Made by a program: the position numbers and the translations under genes. The notes under the pieces were generated by a model that searched no databases, was not told where the DNA came from, and worked only from the letters and a program-made list of their open reading frames with translations. A stretch of 64,000 nucleotides of DNA, from contig CALVXG010000007.1 in assembly GCA_944368925.1 (NCBI GenBank), positions 1-64,000 of the forward strand, given 5' to 3'. This document shows positions 10,021 through 18,845 of the stretch, piece after piece; the stretch's first letter is position 1; each line of letters opens with the position of its first letter. The DNA is from an uncultured Clostridia bacterium. Its GTDB lineage: Bacteria > Bacillota > Clostridia > Christensenellales > Borkfalkiaceae.

Positions 10021-10050
10021 GAGATAATGTTTCATATGAAACATTATCTC
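10021..10050. promoter_or_regulatory. parS-like site 4 in a 30-bp palindrome
   Basis: TGTTTCATATGAAACA (10028-10043) sits at the centre of a perfect 30-bp palindrome beginning GAGATAATG and ending CATTATCTC. As at the canonical site, the flanks are symmetric too. Confidence 0.7.
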
Positions 10051-10598
10051 CGGCAAAACATATAAAAACGTTCTGGGCTTCGAAAATAAATAAAAATCAT
10101 AGGCTGGAACCTCACTGAGTCTCGGCCAAGCAGAAAAAATCAACTTTTTACTCTGAAAACCGAGCTTTTTCTTCATTTTTGCCATAAATTTGGCCGGAAA
10201 AATTCTAAAAATATAAAATCATTCTGTCTCAGACCGTCTGAGAGGCTTTTTTTGAGGCCAAAAAACGGCGAAAATGACCAAAAAACCTCAAAAAATTGCA
10301 AAGCGCAAGCCAAAAAACGGCTATTTTTGGCCATTTTTAAGTTAATTTTTTAAGTCTGTAATTTGCTCTAAAATGGCTTAAAAACCCGTATTTTGGGCCA
10401 TTTTTTCTGATTTTTCAGTCGAATTTCGATAAAAAGGCTGAAAGAGCCATCAATTGCAGATAAAATTGAGGAAATAACAGGAAACTTCGCCTTATTTTCG
10501 CCAAAAAGAATATGTCAACCGAATAAAGAGAGCATACGCAGATCAACTTAAAGGATAGATCTATAAGACACATGGCAGATTTAATGATGAAAAAATTT

Positions 10599-11208
10599 AG
10601 CGCTGACATAAATCTGATTATTCAATTTCGAATATAGATAAGCGCAGCGTAGATTTCGGCTTAAAACTTCAAATTCATGCTGAAATCAGCCTTTAAATCA
10701 GACATTTTGATTAAGAATATATATTGCGTATTATAAAAAAATCAGCGCGAATTATATGAATATAATATGCGCTTAATAAAATATTATACGCATTAATTCA
10801 GTTGATAAAAAGTTCAGAAGAAAGAGGGGGAACGGAATGTTGGAGGAAAAAGACGCAAATATATTTAATAGCGCAGAATTTAAAATGCAATATAAGCGCA
10901 ATTAAAATAATAAGCGCAAGGCATATGTAATATTTGTAGCGCAATAAAATTGATTGGCGCATAAATAATTAGCGCAAATAAATTTAATAGCGCAAAAAAT
11001 TAGAACAAATAGAAAGAAAAGCGCACGACAATTAATAGAAGATACCTACGATAAATCAGCCTGAGGGAAGCAAAATCTGAAGTCGATCACTGGCTCAAAG
11101 GAAATATTTTAGTAGATGCAAAGCCGATAGACCTTTCCGCAAATCATCGCTGCGCCCGCAAAAATTTTTGGCGCATATTTTTAGCGCATATTCAAAAAAT
11201 GCGGCGCA
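10599..11208 (+). repeat. AGCGCA iteron-like array
   Basis: AGCGCA occurs at 10641, 10870, 10895, 10913, 10938, 10971, 10989, 11020 and 11183, with GGCGCA at 10956, 11170 and 11203 and one inverted copy at 10769. Between 10870 and 10956 the spacings alternate 25, 18, 25, 18, making a diverged 43-bp composite repeat. The surrounding DNA is very AT-rich and has no gene. The copies share orientation, as iterons do. The binding protein, if any, is unknown. Confidence 0.7.
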
Positions 11209-12023
11209 GTCGGTATAATTTTACTAAAATTATCACAAAAATTTATTTTGACACAAAACACCTCGACGATTCAACTTCAAGAGCACTGCTTTTTTAACAT
11301 CTGAAAACGTACGAAGAAAACGATCACATAGATCAAGACAATCTTAATAAGGGAGCGACTTCCGCTTATGTCTTTTCTGAGCCTCAACCAAATATATCCG
11401 AGATACCTCCAAGCTCTTTTCGGGAGCCGAAAAGCATAACTGCTTTTCATCTGCAAGAAAAAGCCAAAAAGATACAAGCATGCACGTAACCGTATACAAA
11501 CATCCAAATATTATAAAATCCCGAAGCCTGTGATCATATCAACGAAATTAAGTCCATTTACCAAAGAAAACCGCCATATACAGGGCACTTAACGCAAACA
11601 GCTTTCAACAAAACCTACAAAGAGTACAGGCTGCGGTCCGTATGACACAAAAACTTGCGGTCTTAAGCGAAGATAATAACCGATCTTCAGCAGCCAACCC
11701 GAAATTTTCCGACAAATCGTTAATTCTATAAAAGTCTATCGGCCGTCCGGCCGTTCGGCCACCCGTACGCACGCAGGCAAGCGTATAAATAGCATTCGAA
11801 CCACCAAGGAGCTCGTCCGGAAGATATTAAACACTGAAGACAAAGCCGAAAAAACCTGCACTTATAAATTTACCGGTTTTCTGATTCATAAATATAACGG
11901 GATAAGGCTTAAAAGCCGACGCACGTGATCCTTACCGAAGACTTCACAAACAGAAAAACCCGTCAAAACAATGCGCCTGAACCACAACTCGATATAAAAG
12001 GCCATTCCAACAAGAAAAGTCAG

Positions 12024-12352
12024 TTATCGACACTGGCTGCGGATGTCGGGCGACGAATTTATGCACAAATATTCCCGTAAATGGAGTAAAAATATCCGAT
12101 CATTTGGTAAATACAGCCAAATTTGGAGTTTTCAGGCTATAACTTATCAACAAAAAAATCAGATTGTGTATAACTCATACGCAAACGCACCGCGCCGCAC
12201 GCGTGATTTGTGCGCCAAAGTAAAAGTTTATCCACAATTTATTCACATTTTATTGTTTTATCCACAAAACTCACGGTTTATTTGTGGATAAACGCTTAAT
12301 TTTAGGTAAAAATCAAGATAGTTATCCACAATTTATTCAACACTGTGCATAA
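12024..12352. other. oriC: oriC candidate: DnaA-box cluster
   Basis: Perfect DnaA boxes TTATCCACA lie at 12228-12236, 12258-12266 and 12322-12330 (plus), with TGTGGATAA at 12283-12291 (minus). One-mismatch boxes lie at 12024, 12144, 12239 (TTATTCACA), and inverted at 12165 and 12344. Nine or so boxes in about 330 bp, flanked on the left by AT-rich, gene-free DNA with parS sites and a skew change, fit a replication origin. The dnaA gene is not nearby, which is unusual. Confidence 0.85.
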
Positions 12353-12440
12353 CTTTGTCCGAAGCGAATAAAAAAGGAAAAGTCGGCAATAATTGATCTG
12401 CACCGATTCTTTTCGGACAATAACTCGGGGAAATTTTTAT

Positions 12441-12986
12441 ATGGAATATTCCTTCAATTTATTTAACAAAATGGCATCATCGGGCATCGTCCTTGCACTC
12501 GGTCAGCTTTTAAAAAACACTGACCGTCCGCCGATAATACTTTGCATCGGCAGCGATCTGGCCATAGGGGACAGCCTGGGGCCGATCTGCGGAACGCTGA
12601 TCAATGAGCGTAAACTTTCCGATATTTTCGTATACGGAACGCTTCAAAAGACGGTGACGGCAAAAGAGATCCGCTATATGAATGAATTTTTGCGGGACAC
12701 GCACCCGCAAAACCCGATTTTAGCCGTAGACGCGGCGGTAGGGGACGCCGGCGATATCGGGCTTATCAAAGTCTCCAATACGGGGATACGGCCCGGTTCG
12801 GGGGCTAATAAAAAGCTGGAAAAAATAGGCGATGCGGGTATAATGGGAATTGTAGCGGAAAAATCTCTTTTCAATTATTCCCTTCTGAATCTGACGAGGC
12901 TGAACCTTGTGTGGAAAATGGCAGATATCATCGCCGACGCGATCACAACTTTTCTTTCGCCGTCCGGATCTTCCGTTGCCGTCTGA
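12441..12986 (+). CDS. yyaC: YyaC family sporulation protein (DUF1256)
   Basis: A 181-residue protein of the YyaC family, related to germination proteases and found in spore-forming Firmicutes. The family core is visible: CIGSDLAIGDSLGPICG near residues 33-49, VYGTLQKTVTAKEI near 63-76, then AVDAAVGDAGDIG and the Gly-rich PGSGANK. I chose ATG 12441, after GGGGAAA; an upstream in-frame start at 12393 lacks a site. In Bacillus yyaC also lies near soj-spo0J, so the neighbourhood is conserved, here interrupted by the origin. No sigma-F/G promoter was obvious. A hairpin terminator lies 470 bp downstream. Confidence 0.9.
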   Translation: MEYSFNLFNKMASSGIVLALGQLLKNTDRPPIILCIGSDLAIGDSLGPICGTLINERKLSDIFVYGTLQKTVTAKEIRYMNEFLRDTHPQNPILAVDAAVGDAGDIGLIKVSNTGIRPGSGANKKLEKIGDAGIMGIVAEKSLFNYSLLNLTRLNLVWKMADIIADAITTFLSPSGSSVAV

Positions 12987-13950
12987 CTGCATTTTATTTG
13001 TTTTAAAAAAACCGTCTGCCCGATTTTCCGCATTTTACAGCCGAACGCTTTTGAAGGTGTCTATCCCTCCCGAAAAAAATTTATTTGCATTGATACGCTC
13101 GCTTTATCGACAACTTGTATTCACAAAATACTTCCTCTTGAGCTTGCTCATACGAAAACATCGTTTGGAGCAAATTCAATTTGAACAATACGAACCCAGC
13201 ATCTTTTCAAGTAAAAACGCTGCCGATATTAGCGTTTGTTTTTTGATATTTTCGATTGATCTTTAAATCCTCAGGCAGTGCAGCACAAAGCATCGTCACA
13301 CGATCAACGTACGTCGGTGTCAGATTTGCCATTCTTCACGTTTTCATATCGTTCGTTCTGCCGAAAGACTGAAAAACACTTTTATTCGATTTTTTGAACT
13401 TGTTTTCAACAAAAAAGAAAAATATATGAATATAGCCAGAATCGGCCGACCCTCTTTAAGACGGCGCAGAAAAAATTTTTCTGCGCCGTCATTTTTTGCT
13501 TGCGCCCCTTAAAATATTGCCGTATTTATACAATTTTTAATGTATATTTACATTTATTTTATATAATTATAGATATTTACAATATATAAAAAACTGTTTT
13601 CTGCTTGATTTTGTATAAAAAGCCCGTTTCAAGCCACCTAAAATATTGCAAAACAGACGAAGCGTGACTTTACCTGGGCGGTAAGTAAAAATGCGGCAAT
13701 TCAAGCAAAACGAAACCGAAAAATCGAGGATCTGCTCTTTTGTCTATGCCGCGGCGTAGCATAAAACCAGTCAACAGAAGAGATCCGCCTCGGCAAAAAA
13801 ATCCCTCAAAATAAGATTGCCCACATAGAAAAATGTAATATTTGACCAGGGAAAGCAAATTGTCTGATAACAAAGCGGATCGAAATTCTCGCCCCGTAAA
13901 ACTCCACGAAAAACAAGTATGATCAAAGCATAAAAAAACAAACGACATCA
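12987..13950. other. gene-free stretch after yyaC
   Basis: No credible gene. Apart from the terminator at 13460-13490 I see only AT-rich, unstructured sequence (13500-13640 is very AT-rich). Confidence 0.5.
13460..13490 (+). terminator. intrinsic terminator
   Basis: A 15-bp inverted repeat (GACGGCGCAGAAAAA and complement) is followed by ATTTTTTG on the plus strand. It may end the yyaC transcript, 470 bp upstream. Confidence 0.75.
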
Positions 13951-14115
13951 GCGGAGCGAAGGCGAAGCGAAGACGGAGCAAAGGCGAAGCGAAGGCGGAG
14001 CAAAAGCGGAACGAAAGCGGAGCAAAAGCGGAGCAAAGGCGGTGCGAAGGCGGAACGAAAGCGGAGCAAAGGCGGTGCGAAGGCGGAACGAAAGCGGAGC
14101 GAAGACGGAGCAAAG
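13951..14115. repeat. 11-bp minisatellite, 15 copies
   Basis: Fifteen consecutive 11-bp units of consensus GCGGAGCRAAG, uninterrupted over 165 bp. A 33-bp three-unit block near 14040-14105 is itself repeated almost exactly, showing recent expansion. The short frames across it are repeat artefacts (11 is not a multiple of 3, so all frames are read in turn). Confidence 0.92.
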
Positions 14116-14359
14116 ACACCAGATCAACCAGCCGTCTTTGAAAAAACAATCTTTCCGCGTTAACCATGCACAAAGCGTGAAATTCTTTGCTTGCATTTTT
14201 ATACCGGCACAACAAAGGCATTAAAAATCCATGAAATTTTCCACAACGAATAACATACCTTGCCTTTCAGATGAGTTTTTAAACGGAAAACCATATCTGA
14301 AATACCATTCCAAACCTCGGACAGGTATTCTTCGGGAAATTAGGGAGAAAAAACAAGAA

Positions 14360-14506
14360 CTATCCACAATCCTGAAGGAGAAAAAGCGGAAAAAACAAAG
14401 AAAAAAGAGCAGATGGCCATAAAAAAGCTGCGTATCTTGACAATCTTTATGCGTTGCCGTATAATTGACCCGCAGGGATGCGTAAAAATTTTTTGAGTTA
14501 TCCACA
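14360..14506 (+). other. outlying DnaA boxes
   Basis: CTATCCACA at 14360-14368 (one mismatch) and a perfect TTATCCACA at 14498-14506, some 2 kb right of the main cluster. The second lies just downstream of a consensus promoter. Confidence 0.55.
14437..14465 (+). promoter_or_regulatory. orphan consensus promoter
   Basis: TTGACA (14437-14442), 17 bp, TATAAT (14460-14465): a perfect match to the consensus. No plus-strand gene follows for about 1 kb and a perfect DnaA box overlaps the early transcribed region. It could start a small RNA or an origin transcript. Confidence 0.6.
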
Positions 14507-15493
14507 CATATCCAACATTTCGTGGATATCTTTGCCCGAAGACAAAGGCGAAACTTGCGGCTTTTTCTGCGGCTATTTCCCGAATTACAAGGCAAGATCC
14601 GCTTAATTTTTTTCAAAACAAATTCGTGTATTTTTGAGCGGAAACTGTGAAACGAAAGAAAAATTACGGCGGAATACGGCTATATTTTTGCGGCCAAAGA
14701 AACAAAGAAACGGCAAGGTTTACTCCTTTAAGCAATGCTGATGCTCGCAGAAAACGTTCTTCAAAGGGAATAATCCTTTTTAGTCGCATCAAATCTGAAA
14801 AAATATTTTGACATGCCGCCCGCGCCAAACACAGACAATCCTTTTGAAACAAAGGCGGGCATAACCGCTTCATAAACGATCGGTTTTGCCTTTCATGGCG
14901 CGTAAATTGCGAATAACGAAAAACTTTATCGCCGTAAAGGGTAAGCCCGCGCGGCCTGTCATATACGGTGAATTTCTTGCCAAAGTGCTTGCGATTGTGC
15001 CGATTATTGCGGCTTTCTGAGCCATACTCAATTTGTACGGGCGAGCACAAAAAAATAACGCAAACACCGAAAGGCCGATGAACCGAAACATGGCGGCAGG
15101 CGGTATGAAAGAATTGGAACAAAACAGCAGGCCTACGAGTGTATATAAAAAGAATTTTTTTGCCGCAAAAAACGCAAACATTTCAAGCACACCGTAAAGA
15201 TTCCACGAGCGAAAGAGGCGGGAAGGGACAAAACGGCCGCAAACGGAGCGAAAATCTTTATTACAGCAAAGAACATGCCAAAATTAACGCAGCGCCTGCA
15301 ACAAATTTTGTGCAAAGACGGCAAGATTTTTGCAAAACAAGGTCAAGCGCACGGCAAAATTTCTGCAAGACGAAGACACATAAACGGCAAAATTTCTGCA
15401 AAAAGCGGAAGAGCATAAAAAGGGAAAGCGTGCTTTTTAAGCATGCAAAAAAGAAGACAAAGCCGTATTTTTTGCCAGGAAAGCGGCCATATT
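14507..15493. other. gene-free stretch before aldehyde dehydrogenase
   Basis: No frame here has a ribosome site, plausible composition or a recognisable product. From about 15200 the plus strand is rich in GCAAAATTT and AAAGCGG words (for example TTTCTGCAA-type repeats near 15330-15400). Confidence 0.5.
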
Positions 15494-16906
15494 ATGGCAA
15501 ACGGGGCAAATAGGGGAACGAAAAATTTAAGGAGAGGGCAGATAGACGAGATAAAGAAGACGGTACTTCGGCAGCACGAATTTTTTGCGACGGGAAAAAC
15601 GCTGGACATCGGGTACAGGAAGGCGGCATTGGAGGCGTTGCGGGAAGCGATCCGCGCGCGGCGGAGCGAGGTCATACGGGCTTTGAAAGAAGATCTCGGC
15701 AAGAGCGAGAGCGAAACGGTGATGGCGGAGCTGGGAATGGTGTACGAAGAGATCGGATTTTTACTGAAAAATCTGCACAAATTTGCGAAACCGCATCGGG
15801 TCAAGAGTACGCTTGCGCAGTTCCCGTCGAAGTGTTTCACGATAGCGTCGCCGTACGGGTGTACGCTGATCATGAGTCCGTGGAACTATCCGTTTCAGCT
15901 GACCTTATGTCCGTTGGCGGACAGCATTGCGGCGGGGAATTGTGCGCTCGTAAAGCCGAGCGCTTATGCGCCCGCGACGGCATCTCTTTTAAAGAAGCTG
16001 ATCGGGGAGACGTTCCCGTCCGAGTACATTGCGGTCGTGACGGGCGGAAGGGCGGAAAACACGGCGCTTTTGGAGCAGAAATACGAAATGATTTTTTTCA
16101 CGGGCGGGAAGCAGACGGGCACGCTGGTAGCGGAAAAGGCGGCGCGAACGCTCACGCCTGCGGTGCTGGAATTGGGCGGAAAGAGTCCGTGCATCGTGGA
16201 CGCCGACGCCGATCTTCCGCTTGCGGCGCGGCGCATCGCGTTCGGAAAGCTGCTGAACGCGGGGCAGACCTGCGTGGCGCCCGATTATTTATTGGTGCAT
16301 GAGAAGATCAAGGGGCCGTTTTTGGAGCTTTTAAAGGAAGAATTTGTGCGCCAGAGCGGGGAAAACGCGCTGGAAAACGAAGATTATCCGCACATTGTCA
16401 ACGCGAAGCATTACGAGCGGGTCAAGGGGCTCATCACGCCCGAAAAGGTGATTTTCGGCGGGGACTGTGACGACAACACGCGCAAGATCCAGCCCACGAT
16501 TTTAGACAACGCGGCCTTTTGCGATCCTGCGATGCAGGAAGAGATCTTCGGGCCCGTGTTTCCCGTTCTGACCTTTTCCGATTTTGCAAACGCGAAAGAG
16601 ATCATCGCGCAAAACCCCACGCCTCTCGCGCTTTACTATTTCGGCAAACAGAACGAAGGGCGCGCGCTGACCGAAATTTCTTTCGGGGGCGGATGCGTGA
16701 ACGACACGATCCTGCATCTGGCGACGCCGTACATGGGGTTCGGCGGCGTAGGGGAGAGCGGCATGGGTGCCTACCACGGCGAACGCGGATTTTTTGCGTT
16801 TTCTCACGTCAAGAGCATTCTCAAAAAGGGAAAATTCGAACTTTCCCTGCGCTATGCCCCGTACACCGAAAAGAAAAAGCGCTCTTTACGGCGCTACCTC
16901 GGCTAA
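15494..16906 (+). CDS. aldehyde dehydrogenase, class-3 type
   Basis: An NAD(P)-dependent aldehyde dehydrogenase that oxidises aldehydes to acids. The sequence shows the Rossmann segment SPWNYPFQL, FFTGGKQTG, the catalytic-glutamate motif LELGGKSP and the catalytic cysteine in NAGQTC, then EEIFGPVFP and the C-terminal GESGMGAYHG. The start is odd. ATG 15494 is the nearest standard codon but has no ribosome site. AAGGAGAGG (15528-15536) lies properly spaced before an ATA at 15542, exactly where class-3 enzymes begin (M-x-EI-x-K). Starting there gives 454 residues, the usual length. It stands alone, with a terminator at 16977. Confidence 0.92.
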   Translation: MANGANRGTKNLRRGQIDEIKKTVLRQHEFFATGKTLDIGYRKAALEALREAIRARRSEVIRALKEDLGKSESETVMAELGMVYEEIGFLLKNLHKFAKPHRVKSTLAQFPSKCFTIASPYGCTLIMSPWNYPFQLTLCPLADSIAAGNCALVKPSAYAPATASLLKKLIGETFPSEYIAVVTGGRAENTALLEQKYEMIFFTGGKQTGTLVAEKAARTLTPAVLELGGKSPCIVDADADLPLAARRIAFGKLLNAGQTCVAPDYLLVHEKIKGPFLELLKEEFVRQSGENALENEDYPHIVNAKHYERVKGLITPEKVIFGGDCDDNTRKIQPTILDNAAFCDPAMQEEIFGPVFPVLTFSDFANAKEIIAQNPTPLALYYFGKQNEGRALTEISFGGGCVNDTILHLATPYMGFGGVGESGMGAYHGERGFFAFSHVKSILKKGKFELSLRYAPYTEKKKRSLRRYLG

Positions 16907-16976
16907 ACGCCTTTCGCCGCGCGCCCTTTGGCGCGCGGCGGAAAAACTTTAAAATCGCCCGCATTGATTTATGCAA

Positions 16977-17012
16977 GCAGGGACTGCAAAATTCTTGCAG
17001 TCCCCGCTTTTT
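16977..17012 (+). terminator. aldehyde dehydrogenase terminator
   Basis: A 13-bp stem (GCAGGGACTGCAA with one wobble) is followed by TTTTTAT. A second GC-rich hairpin (16917-16942) just before it lacks a T-run. Confidence 0.82.
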
Positions 17013-17340
17013 ATATATCTCCATGCGCAAGAAAAAATTTCTTGTATACGGAAAGGTTCGACGCGAAAACCGCATAACGTACCTTAAAATTTGCGACAAA
17101 ACGAGAGCAAAGTGCAAAAAATCGCCCCCTCTTTTTTGTATCTTTTATCGGAAAAATGCGCTCCTTTGCAAACGGAAAACTATATTTTACAGGCAAAAAA
17201 CGCTCCTTCGTTGCGGCCAGGTACGCCCGAAAATGCGCGGGCGCATCCTTTTGACAAAACCGCATTTTCATAAAATTTTTCCGCACGGCAAAGTGATTGC
17301 ATTCGGAACGCTTCAAAAAATTTTGTACGGCAAAGCATAC
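17013..17340. other. gene-free stretch
   Basis: AT-rich sequence without a credible gene, promoter or strong hairpin. Confidence 0.4.
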
Positions 17341-17457
17341 TTGACAGATCCATGCCGGGTGACAGGGAAACGCAGCACCTTGACAGATGTATGCCAGGTG
17401 AAAAGGAAACGATGCCCCTCGACAGACATTTGCCGAGTGACAGGGAAATGTACTTTA
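17341..17457. repeat. 39-bp tandem repeat, three copies
   Basis: Units start at 17341, 17380 and 17419, each exactly 39 bp, sharing TTGACAGAYNNATGCC and GACAGGGAAA blocks. Because 39 is a multiple of 3, one plus-strand frame reads a 13-residue repeat (MPGDRET-type), but it has no start, stop or ribosome site of its own. Confidence 0.85.
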
Positions 17458-17597
17458 AAACGAATTCCGTTCGGCAAGGCATCTTTTCCGTCTTCGTCGC
17501 AACCGTTCTGTCTTCGTCCGATCGGATCCCGTTTCTGCTTTTTCGCGCCGGCTGCGCCGCCAAGTTTGGCTTTCGCTGCTTTTTCGGAATGAAAAAA

Positions 17598-17620
17598 GGC
17601 GGGCGCAAATTGCGCCCGCC
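17598..17620 (-). terminator. terminator of membrane/zinc-ribbon gene
   Basis: The stem GGCGGGCGCA / TGCGCCCGCC is followed on the minus strand by TTTTTTC, 22 bp after the stop codon. Confidence 0.85.
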
Positions 17621-17642
17621 GACGGGAATTTTAGGCAAAGAT

Positions 17643-18134
17643 TTATTCGCGCGTAATGCGTGTGCCGCAATAAGGGCAGTTGGTTTCGGTGCCGCGGAAG
17701 GTCACTTTGGCGCCGCAGCCGGGGCATTCGCGGACAAATTCGCGCTCGCCGAGCGCCTTGTTTTCGTTGAGGGCAATGCCGTCCGCTTCGCGCCTGTACC
17801 CCGTGATGTACTGTTTTTTGAACAGAACGTCGATCTTGTTGCGCACCTCTTTTTCCGACAAACCGAGCTGCGCGGCAAGATCGCGGACGGTGTAGAGGTG
17901 TTCCTTTTCGATGGCGTCCACGAGGCGCACGTATTCTTTCTTTCCGCCGTACGAGACCCAGCCGATGGGGCACCCGTAAAACGCGCACGCAAGGCAGGCA
18001 ATGCCGATCGCCCACACGGCGGGCTGGCCGATCCCCAGTCCCACGCCGAGCAATACGCCCCCGACAGGGAACAACAAGGTCAGAATCATCGCCAGCGCAA
18101 ACGCTTTTTTCACTGCTGCATAAATAGGCTGCAT
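17643..18134 (-). CDS. two-TM protein with winged-helix-like and zinc-ribbon domains
   Basis: A 163-residue protein of unknown function. Two TM segments (about residues 10-32 and 37-53) are followed by a helical, winged-helix-like region (LYTVRDLAAQLGLSEKEVRNKIDVLFKKQYITGY, about 80-115). A C-terminal zinc ribbon CPGCG...CPYCG (about 139-158) ends the protein. ATG 18134 follows an AAAGGAGAG site and a consensus promoter (18183-18211). It stands divergently from the SPFH/zinc-ribbon operon at 18846, which suggests a shared role at the membrane; that is inference. It might sense a membrane signal, but no DNA-binding role is shown. Confidence 0.75.
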   Translation of the reverse strand: MQPIYAAVKKAFALAMILTLLFPVGGVLLGVGLGIGQPAVWAIGIACLACAFYGCPIGWVSYGGKKEYVRLVDAIEKEHLYTVRDLAAQLGLSEKEVRNKIDVLFKKQYITGYRREADGIALNENKALGEREFVRECPGCGAKVTFRGTETNCPYCGTRITRE

Positions 18135-18182
18135 AGTTCTCTCCTTTCCGGATTTCCGCGCACAGGCGGCCCGGTCACTTTC

Positions 18183-18211
18183 AGTATAATAAAAATTTAT
18201 ATTTTTGTCAA
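18183..18211 (-). promoter_or_regulatory. promoter of the zinc-ribbon membrane gene
   Basis: TTGACA (18206-18211), 17 bp, TATACT (18183-18188) on the minus strand. Confidence 0.85.
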
Positions 18212-18772
18212 CGCCCCGCAAAAATTCGTCCGAATTTTTGCTCTCTTTCTCCCGTTTTACCCGTTTTCGGCCCTTTTTTTGAATTTCCCGCACAAAAATA
18301 AACGGCACAACCACCCAAAAGCCGAACGCCGCCCGTCTCTTCTTCAAAGGCCGAAAAACGTCGCCCTGCACAAAGCGGGGCATGAAATCTTAAAAAGCGC
18401 ATAGAGAGCAAAGAGCAAGCAAACAAAAAACGTGGCACCCCAAAAAAACGCGTAGTACAAAACACGGAAAATTGAAAAACGTGCGCGGCGGGAAACAAAA
18501 GGGCAAGCCGCCCGAAACAACGAAGGCAAAGCGGGCAAATAAAAAACCGAAGCAACCGCCAAAAACGGGCGGAAAAAGAAAAGCGGGAGGGCGCGGGGAA
18601 GGAAAGCGGGGAAACGCAAAGAAATTAACAAAACGGAAAAAAGAGGGGAAAAACGGCAAAAAGCGGACAAAATAGCGTTCGGCGGGCTGGCGCCGATAAA
18701 GAAAAAGGGCAAGGAAAAAAGCGGGCGGCATGGTAAAACGCGGGGGTGATTTTGCGGAATTTAAAAAGTTCA
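18212..18772. other. gene-free divergent spacer
   Basis: About 560 bp between two divergent promoters. From about 18390 the plus strand is purine-rich (AAA- and GCGGG-rich words) with long biased frames on both strands but no ribosome sites. I see no gene. Confidence 0.5.
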
Positions 18773-18801
18773 TTGACAAGCGGGAGCAAATATGGTATAG
18801 T
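18773..18801 (+). promoter_or_regulatory. promoter of SPFH operon
   Basis: TTGACA (18773-18778), 17 bp, TATAGT (18796-18801), 45 bp before the first start codon. Confidence 0.87.
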
Positions 18802-18845
18802 TTTATAAAGGTAAAAAGACCGAAAAAAAGGAAGGTGGAAAGAAG

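Larger units (their letters stand above)
6137..12020. other. long gene-free origin-proximal region
   Basis: Nearly 6 kb without a credible gene: the open frames are short, biased in composition and lack ribosome sites. From 6.1 to about 8.6 kb the plus strand is strongly pyrimidine-rich. After about 9 kb it becomes purine- and A-rich. This is the sign change expected where two replication forks diverge. The stretch holds degenerate long repeats (6.9-7.4 kb), parS-like palindromes (9.35-10.04 kb), inverted repeats (9070-9106 and 9901-9935) and a dense AGCGCA array (10.6-11.2 kb). It ends at the DnaA-box cluster. Confidence 0.7.

Noticed and set aside
12393..12440. Upstream start (12393) for the yyaC gene
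   Set aside because: No ribosome site, and the extra residues are not part of the YyaC family.
13951..14115. Possible CRISPR array
   Set aside because: Units are only 11 bp, directly abutting, with no spacers and no cas genes. The other arrays in the window likewise lack spacer structure.
13670..14221. A minus-strand frame with a periodic Arg/Ser/Ala-rich peptide
   Set aside because: It is created by the 11-bp tandem repeat; no ribosome site and no domain.
16519..17592. A 357-residue plus-strand frame overlapping the aldehyde dehydrogenase and the 39-bp repeats
   Set aside because: It starts inside the dehydrogenase in another frame and runs through terminators and repeats.
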